DNA from: Chara braunii
Lineage: Eukaryota > Streptophyta > Charophyceae > Charales > Characeae
Reading direction: 5' to 3'
Assembly (NCBI GenBank): GCA_003427395.1
Contig: BFEA01000004.1
Location: 6,862,840-6,900,435 of the forward strand
Length of the DNA: 37,596 nt
A program made the translations under genes and the position numbers. A model generated the notes under the pieces. It saw nothing but the letters and a program-made list of their open reading frames with translations, was not told the origin of the DNA and did not search any database. Each line of letters opens with the position of its first letter. Within the stretch, counting starts at the first letter, position 1. This document shows positions 31,917-37,596 of this stretch, in pieces.

Positions 31917-32640
31917 TTCCATACAAGTACAATCAACGTATGCACGAGTCATGATCGCCGAGTGTGGCTTCACATACATGACATAAACAGTTATGAACAG
32001 AACGGAAAGATGTATGGAAGGACAGATCAATAGGCAACGATGCAGAAAGGCAGATAGACACACAGGCACACAGATAGGTCGATCTTGCAACCGAATCCTT
32101 ACTTAGGCACACCAATAAATCCCCTCAGAATCTGTGGATGCCCTGTCACCCTTCTTGAAACACCCCCTGAGCCACTTGACATCATGCCACTGAAGATCCA
32201 TTCTCTTGCACAGCTGCCATCCAACCACTAGCCATCCACAACTCTCGCTATTACACATCTCTCCAGTCCACAGCGCTGTTCCATACAAATACGTTCAATT
32301 TTTGCATCGAGTCATGACTGCTCAGTACCGCTCACCTACACGACTGAAACCGTTACAAACAGACATAAAGATGAATGGAAGAGCAGGTCGCTAGCCAACG
32401 ATACTGACAGGCAGATAGACAGAATGGAACACAGAGGGGTATAAGGCCTGTTAGACTTCTCAAGAACCTCCCTTAGTCACTACACATCATGCCATTGAAT
32501 GATCATTCTCTTGTACAGCTGCTATCCAATCCCCAACCCAACATAACTCTCCCTGTTACCCACCTCCCAGCCCATAGCCATAGCCATTGAGGTCACTCCA
32601 GCCCACTCTTGTGACCCTCCTCCATAAAATTATCACCTGC
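31917..32640. repeat. Imperfect tandem duplication inside a MAPKKK intron
   Basis: TTCCATACAAGTACAATCAA at 31917 recurs as TTCCATACAAATACGTTCAA at 32279, and later segments (GGCAGATAGACA, CATCATGCCA(C/T)TGAA, CAGCTG(C/T)CATCCAA) recur in the same order at an offset of 300-360. One edge coincides with the acceptor of the acidic exon. Confidence 0.65.
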
Positions 32641-33269
32641 TAGATCCACCCTCTGAAACCCTTTACACAACCCTGCTGAGCCCGTCTTGACGGACCCTGA
32701 CCTCTGTCGCATGCTTGGGCCTCCCACACCGGGTCAGGGGACCCGGACATTTCTTGGGGCAGTCCCTCTGAGCCTTTTCAAGACCTACGATCGGCTGAAA
32801 GGGGCTGGGCGATCATGAGCCCGAGGCGAGTGAGTTCCGGCGGGTGATTATTTTCTTGGTACCCAGTTCAGATTTATTCAGTTTGCCTTGTTTTCCATTC
32901 CTGCATATCCTGTTGGCGAGCAGTACAGAACTTGTGTTGGCCAGCTTGTTTATGAAGCTCAGCCAAAGTTTGGCCACACGACCTCTTGGACAAAGAACCA
33001 GATCCTTGGCCCACGCTCATCTCTTTCCTTCCTCCCTGGTGGTTTCCCACCCACCTAGCCACCTGTGCATCTATCCACCCTTACACCACCTCTCCCACCC
33101 ATTTGTTTGTCCATTTTCCGCTGCCAAAGGATAGGATTGCCGATCCTGCCATTTCCGCCTACCCAGCAAGAGGCACGGTTCAAAGGGCGGCATGTACCAG
33201 ACACATGTACAGCAACAAAATAAGTCACCGAAGAACAGTGGCTATTTGAGCAAGATAATGCATTACCGT

Positions 33270-33297
33270 TATCCAACGGCCTACTAGCCGTTGGATA
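33270..33297. repeat. Perfect 11-bp hairpin in a MAPKKK intron
   Basis: TATCCAACGGC and GCCGTTGGATA around the loop CTACTA. Confidence 0.8.
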
Positions 33298-33582
33298 GCT
33301 CTTTTTCCCTGTCAGTAACAGCTTGTGATGAAACACCGATGCAAAACCTCACTGGTACAATCAGATTCACACCAAGCCTTCCCAATAGCCATTCAATATT
33401 GCTTGAGTGACGAGACTTTTATGTTAGCAGAACATGTCAGACGTTCCCCAGATCCGTATATGTGTTGCGCATGTGAGTGATAATCACAATCCGATGTTCT
33501 GGGAGCTGTAGATCACATCTTACCAGTGGGTTAGCTTACTGGAGAAATGGGCCTCACAGATGATTGGAGAGTTGGAACATAC

Positions 33583-33851
33583 CCGCAAGGAGAGGTTATA
33601 GTCCAAGTTCATTCCTGGAGGGAAGGCTGACGTCATGCTGTTGACGGAATCGAGACCAAGTCCCTGCTGGGGAAAATCGCCAGTTCGGCTGCTGGCTGAT
33701 GGTTTGCTTCCTGCATGCACATCTCCTGCCCACCGGTTACCTCGACTTTGACCATGCAAGGAAACCTGCTTATTCGGATCCATGGAGTCCAGTGCAGGTC
33801 TCAATGAACCCAACTCGGATTGCGCAATCTGCATGCTCGGGGTATCAACCG
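33583..33851 (-). CDS. MAPKKK exon: Ser/Gly-rich regulatory tail, part 1
   Basis: A 269-nt exon: two bases of a split codon, then 89 codons beginning VDTPSMQIAQSELGS and ending FPPGMNLDYNLSLR. The acceptor is CTACCTTTCAG/CG and the donor CGG/GTATGT, leaving phase 0, which suits the next exon. The composition is low-complexity (Ser, Gly, Pro, Gln) with no catalytic motif, as in the divergent middle of NPK1/ANP tails; the DTPS and LDYNLS patches loosely resemble the STPDST and LNYSL patches of NPK1 as I remember them. An alternative acceptor 13 bases upstream (GTGTGAAG) would add GYLSA and change the incoming phase. Assignment to this gene rests mostly on strand, phase and position. Confidence 0.65.
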
Positions 33852-34840
33852 CTGAAAGGTAGCCCCTTCACACAGACACAGATCCATCACAATGAAAACA
33901 TTTCAGAACGCACAACTCAATTCCGCTTGACCTTTGGGTGCCTTAAACGGCATACAAATGTCGTGAGAGAAAGTAATGGAACTCTAGCAAACGCAACAAA
34001 ATGCAAGCCAGAAAAAAAAAAACTCTGAAGTCATAGATGATTGGACGGAGACTGACAGAGCCCACAAGCTGACAAAAACTAGGGTACTTGACAGTCTCTC
34101 AGCTCCATCACCAGGGCGAGAGGAAATGACATATCGAAAAACAACAAAAACACATCAGCTAAAAACACTGAGGGACGTATGATCACCAACAGTGACGCAC
34201 TCATGAACCAAGAGTGCGTGTGGAAACAGTTGTGGAAGGACATAAGGCATACGCAGACATCCTTGACTACCGCCAAGTTCATGCCTGGATACAGAGTGCA
34301 TGCTTGCAGCTCGTTACTTAACGTATATAATGCAACACACTAGAAGGAAGTGATGGTAGAAGATGAGGTAATCAGTGATGATGCCAGTCCAAGATGTCAA
34401 GATCCCGATTTTCACAGATATTTACTAGAGCAATAACAGTTACCAGCTATTACCAATACATATCAACGCAAGTCACTGCTAGAAAGAAAGCACAAGAATG
34501 GTAGAGTTCCTCCTCTCCAAGATCAAAGTTCTCCTTCGGAAGAAGTTTTCTAGGGAAAGGAAGGTGGCCAGGACCAAAAGTTTTACGATGGTTAATAGTA
34601 ACTTAATACCCACAGGGAATGGCATCATTATAGCAGGTGACTGGGTCAACGTGTTTAGTCCACAATTGTTTTAAGCTAGATAGTGAGGAGTTGGCCTAAT
34701 GCGATTATTCTGCAGTTGAAGTGCAAATGCACAGTGGGAATTTAGGATTTTCTTGGCGCCGCGTATGAGAAAAAGTAGGGCACAACTGCAAAAGGCCATT
34801 AAGAATTCTGCATCTTGCCACGTGAAGCACATAGTTGGTT

Positions 34841-35140
34841 CCATGCAGAACTTCAAAGACAGGGGAGGAGGAGGGGGGGGGGGGTTGTGCAGGCGGAGCA
34901 AACTTGTAATATAGCAACCAACCACATTAAGGCGGGGACGACTTTCCTTTGCTGACTGCTGTTTCTTTTTTTTTCTTTTTTTTTCTCTTTTTTTGGTCTT
35001 TTTTTTGGGGGGCCGTGGGGGGAGGTGGGGAGAGAACTGAAACGTAACAAGACAGTTCACCCCATGCAGAACTTCAAAGAGACTTGGTGGGGAGAACTGT
35101 ATTTCCTTTGCTGACTACTTTTTTTGTGGGGTTGGGGGGA
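34841..35140. repeat. Duplicated segment with pyrimidine-rich and G-rich parts
   Basis: CCATGCAGAACTTCAAAGA at 34841 and 35062, each followed by TTTCCTTTGCTGACT (34944, 35101) and then T-rich and G-rich sequence. MAPKKK intron region. Confidence 0.6.
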
Positions 35141-35416
35141 AGCCGGAGGGGATTGCCGGAAATGGGGTCCAGCGTCCCTTACGTCAATAACCCACACAAA
35201 GCTTCCTTCCATTATGGCTGAAGGATCCTGAGACAGCGGCATTGATTTACTGACTGCTGATTATATTATGTGTTCATCTCTTGACCAATTGGTAACAGAT
35301 AGAGGGAGCATGCAAACACACCTTGGGATAACATCGTTGTCAATAGAGTGTGTGATGCTGTTGGGTTGCCACTGCGCCTTAGAGCTGGCTGGCTGCCAAT
35401 TGACCAAGACATAACC

Positions 35417-35690
35417 GAAGAGATTGCCGAAACACATTCCACAAAACGAAATAACCCAATGTCAGAAAACCGATCTGCTCGATGAACATTGCACAACACT
35501 CTCGCACACCCACTTGACCACTGGATTTCCGACTTTCCACTTAGTTCTCCTATCGAAGAGATTTGCGGAAACACCGCCCACAAAACCAAACTAGCCAATG
35601 TCACAAAACTGAGCTGCTGGATGAGCAATGCCTTCTCAAGCTCACTTGGCGATGGGATTTGTGACTTTTCACTCGTTTCACTTCCAGCTG
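35417..35690. repeat. Two diverged copies of a 138-bp tandem unit
   Basis: GAAGAGATTGCCGAAACACA (35417) aligns with GAAGAGATTTGCGGAAACAC (35555), and the match runs through AACCCAATGTCAGAAAACC against AGCCAATGTCACAAAACTG. It lies in the interval that must contain the missing MAPKKK exon. Its minus frame is open but reads as repeated hydrophobic sequence. Confidence 0.65.
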
Positions 35691-36067
35691 TTTGTGAGTT
35701 GATCGCCACTGGCAAAGCATGAACCCGGGTAAGTCACTCCATAGTTCTTTTGATGGCAAAGAAGAAAAGGTGTATATTTCTTCCAATATTGGCATTGAGA
35801 CACATACATCGTCACATCTACTTTGATTGGTGTTCTTATGTGGCTTCCACACTCCACAGATCAGTGCCTCCACGACTCCTGTTCGTTGTTAGTTGACTAA
35901 GCAGCTGTCCTCTTTCCGAGGACAGCATGTCGAGGAGCAAACAAGCTTGATAAACAAAACACTACGTAGACTGGGGCCTACAGGAATACAACGCCAGCAC
36001 CCCCTCAGAGACAACCACAACGCTCACACTACGCCTTCATTGCATATAGGATCTGCTATTCACACGG

Positions 36068-36316
36068 GGGAAGGAAGGAAGGGAGGAAGGAAGGAAGGAA
36101 GGAAGGAAGGAAGGAAGGAAGGAAAGAAGGAAGGAAGGAAGGAAGGAAGGAAGGAAGGAAGGAAGGAAGGAAGGAAGGAAGGAAGGAAGGAAGGAAGGAA
36201 GGAAGGAAGGAAGGAAGGAANGAAGGAAGGAAGGAAGGAAGGAAGGAAGGAAGGAAGGAAGGAAGGAAGGAAGGAAGGAAGGAAGGAAGGAAGGAAGGAA
36301 GGAAGGAAGGAAGGAA
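36068..36316 (+). repeat. GGAA tetranucleotide tract
   Basis: About 60 units, with few interruptions and a single N (36221). It lies in the MAPKKK intron 20 bases from the donor of the HPFV exon; the pre-mRNA would read UUCC. Confidence 0.97.
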
Positions 36317-36336
36317 AAATGAGAAGGGAAACATAC

Positions 36337-36441
36337 CATGCCCTCTGAGCTCTCATAGATTGGTGGAGGTCGCATGTGCATAAGCAAACCATTCAAAGGA
36401 ACCCGCTCTGACTGATAAACGTTCTCTGCCACAAAAGGATG
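36337..36441 (-). CDS. MAPKKK exon: end of kinase domain (HPFV) and start of tail
   Basis: A 105-nt phase-0 exon (35 codons) starting HPFVAENVYQSERVPLNGLL and ending in ESSEGM. HPF directly after ELLK is the normal end of a STE11-class kinase domain, so the preceding exon and this one join exactly. The acceptor is GATGTACTTCAG/CAT and the donor ATG/GTATGT. The tail that follows is rich in Pro and Met (MHMRPPP), as expected for the linker after the kinase domain. The next intron contains the long GGAA tract. Because this exon ends in phase 0 and the next recognised exon needs one base from its predecessor, at least one further exon of length 3n+1 must lie between them. Confidence 0.85.
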
Positions 36442-37016
36442 CTGAAGTACATCAAACAGATCAGTCAAATGTCAGGACACAACTGAACCACCATACCACT
36501 GCGCATCCAACTTAGAATTCAGTTGTGGGACCAGGGTCACAACCAACGTTGATGCAGAGGCAGCTACATTGCTGTCCTGCTAACCCACCCAGCACAAACT
36601 GTAACATTAGCAACTGGACCCTGTCGACCCTGTACACCCTGTCAAGTGATACAGCAAAAGGGCAGGTCCCTGTTCCCTGAGCAGCATTCCCTCTCCCCAC
36701 GAACTGTAGAAATTAAACCCAATCGAGCGATAGACAAGACCAGCTACCATATGCAGGTTTCCGTGAGTCTTACACCCTTCACCCCTCGACCCTCCCTTGC
36801 AACCTTAGGATATCACAAACCATAAGTTACTCAACTTCTATGGGCTGTTCTGTCAGAGACGCTAGCAGAAACGAAGGCATGTTGAATGCCAACCTCAGAT
36901 GTCAACACAGAGGCATGCTGATGACCAATGCTTACTTCCTGACATCTGATTTGTAGCACAGCTGTAGCAATCGTATGTCAGTCAGTAAAGAGTCAAACAG
37001 TTTTTCCTTACCCCAC

Positions 37017-37056
37017 CTTCAACAGCTCCCCTGCAGATGGCCTCTCTTTCGGATCC
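37017..37056 (-). CDS. MAPKKK exon: kinase subdomain XI
   Basis: A 40-nt exon encoding (R)DPKERPSAGELLK, the conserved RDPxxRPSAxELL signature near the end of protein kinase domains; the Arg of that signature stabilises the C-lobe. The acceptor is ATTGTGCTCAG before GGATCC; the first G completes a codon started in an upstream exon outside this model. The donor is AAG/GTGGGG. A better-looking donor (GTAAGG) lies six bases further on, but using it would put the following HPFV exon out of frame, so the first site is chosen. This is the most 5' exon I can place; the ATP-binding and catalytic loops must lie to the right of the window. Confidence 0.85.
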
Positions 37057-37162
37057 CTGAGCACAATTTAGTCACAAAGGGAAATACGCAAGGAAAGGCA
37101 TTCATTACCACAGTCAGTTCGAAAACGTTGTACAGATTCTAAAAGCCAGCTTCATACCTGTG

Positions 37163-37181
37163 GCGCACCGATGCGGTGCGC
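37163..37181. repeat. Perfect 8-bp hairpin
   Basis: GCGCACCG-ATG-CGGTGCGC, in the region upstream of the DPKERPS exon. Confidence 0.75.
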
Positions 37182-37596
37182 AACTCAGCTTCCATGCAAC
37201 TCACAATGACTAGGCTAAGTGCGGCATAGTTAGAGCAGATACCAACCCTAAGCAGTCATCCACAAACGTGCACAGGCACACACAGACACGCACACAGAGT
37301 AAGGTCATACAAACACTGAAACTGGGCTCAGTTATGTCAAATCACAACAGTGGACAGCCAATGGACGAACTCGACACCACCACAAAAAATGGGATGTTGA
37401 GGAGGAATAATGACCAAATTGAATCGTTCCCGAGGGAAGTAACCAATGCCGTCCACTGGGACCTCCCAGCCATAATGGGGAGGAGCGTTTGTGTGACTAC
37501 AAGTTGTATTCGCTTATCTTGCTAATGGGAAAGGAACCGGACTGCTGCTCCCCAGCATAGAAGGAGGCTTGCTTTGTAAAAAAAAAAAAAAAAAAA

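Larger units (their letters stand above)
28134..37056 (-). other. Gene span: 3' part of an NPK1/ANP-type MAP kinase kinase kinase (partial)
   Basis: Six exons, all on the minus strand, join into the end of a protein kinase domain and its C-terminal regulatory tail (about 416 residues seen). The identification rests on kinase subdomain XI (DPKERPSAGELLK followed by HPFV across an intron), an acidic DDDDEVTEEKILTFLEEK segment, the adjoining AMELKRLQTPLLEEF, and a final KKQLWEEELQREL helix. From memory these match, in the same order, the tails of tobacco NPK1 and Arabidopsis ANP1-3. NPK1/ANP kinases phosphorylate a MAPKK in the NACK-PQR cytokinesis pathway, and the C-terminal coil binds and is controlled by the NACK kinesin. 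All junctions fit in phase except between the second and third exons, where at least one exon is missing from this model. The 5' exons with the catalytic residues lie beyond the right edge. Confidence 0.85.

Noticed and set aside
35266-35715. 149-residue minus frame with a hydrophobic stretch (LSFVTLASLVLWAVF)
   Set aside because: It spans a diverged 138-bp tandem duplication, and the two units translate to unrelated peptides in that frame; no supported splice pattern.
36037-36468. Long FLPS-repeat and KEGR-repeat frames
   Set aside because: Translations of the GGAA tract; only the HPFV exon part on the minus strand is real.
37146-37200. Possible preceding kinase exon ending VRHR before DPKERPS (a CACAG/GTATGA donor gives the right phase)
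   Set aside because: The frame (EAELRTASVRHR) lacks the expected AxDFxxxCLxR residues of subdomain X and overlaps a perfect hairpin; more likely chance.

Overview
Eukaryotic nuclear DNA, probably from a streptophyte (green-plant lineage) with a large, repeat-rich genome; a charophyte such as Chara would fit, but the species cannot be fixed from the sequence. Three things point to the plant lineage: the C-terminal exons of a plant-type NPK1/ANP MAP kinase kinase kinase, U6 snRNA copies ending in the plant-style GGTCCAAATT, and a decayed Ty3/gypsy chromovirus. There are no bacterial-style genes or operons. Almost all long open frames are chance or microsatellite readings. Three assembly gaps are present: an N run at 22058-22147 and single Ns at 26636 and 36221.

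Layout. 1-6.4 kb: non-coding repeats, mainly a 1.4-kb unit present as a complete copy (1659-3054), a truncated tandem copy (3053-3555) and an inverted copy (5158-6364). 6.4-8.6 kb: TA-rich DNA holding a well-formed type I hammerhead ribozyme on the minus strand (6551-6610) and two related 0.72-0.75 kb elements with CAGGGTAACC-type ends inserted in TA repeats. 8.7-24.4 kb: gene-poor DNA with tandem duplications, microsatellites, two tRNA-derived SINEs, a retroposed U6 copy with poly-A tail and target-site duplication, a G-rich minisatellite and long CT/GA tracts. 24.4-27.4 kb: minus-strand remnant of a Ty3/gypsy retrotransposon (LTR with TATA box, tRNA-Met-type primer site, then integrase and chromodomain; gag to RNase H absent), broken by nonsense codons and frameshifts.

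28.1-37.6 kb: the only host gene I can support, on the minus strand. Exons at 37017-37056, 36337-36441, 33583-33851, 31650-31913, 30097-30599 and 28160-28230 encode the last part of the kinase domain (subdomain XI, DPKERPSAGELLK then HPFV) and a regulatory tail whose acidic and LQTPL motifs and final amphipathic segment match the NPK1/ANP tail. Phases agree at every junction except one, where at least one exon between 33852 and 36336 is unseen. The rest of the kinase lies beyond the right edge. In land plants NPK1/ANP kinases act with NACK kinesins in phragmoplast expansion at cytokinesis. The introns carry three U6 copies, tandem duplications and a 250-bp GGAA tract.
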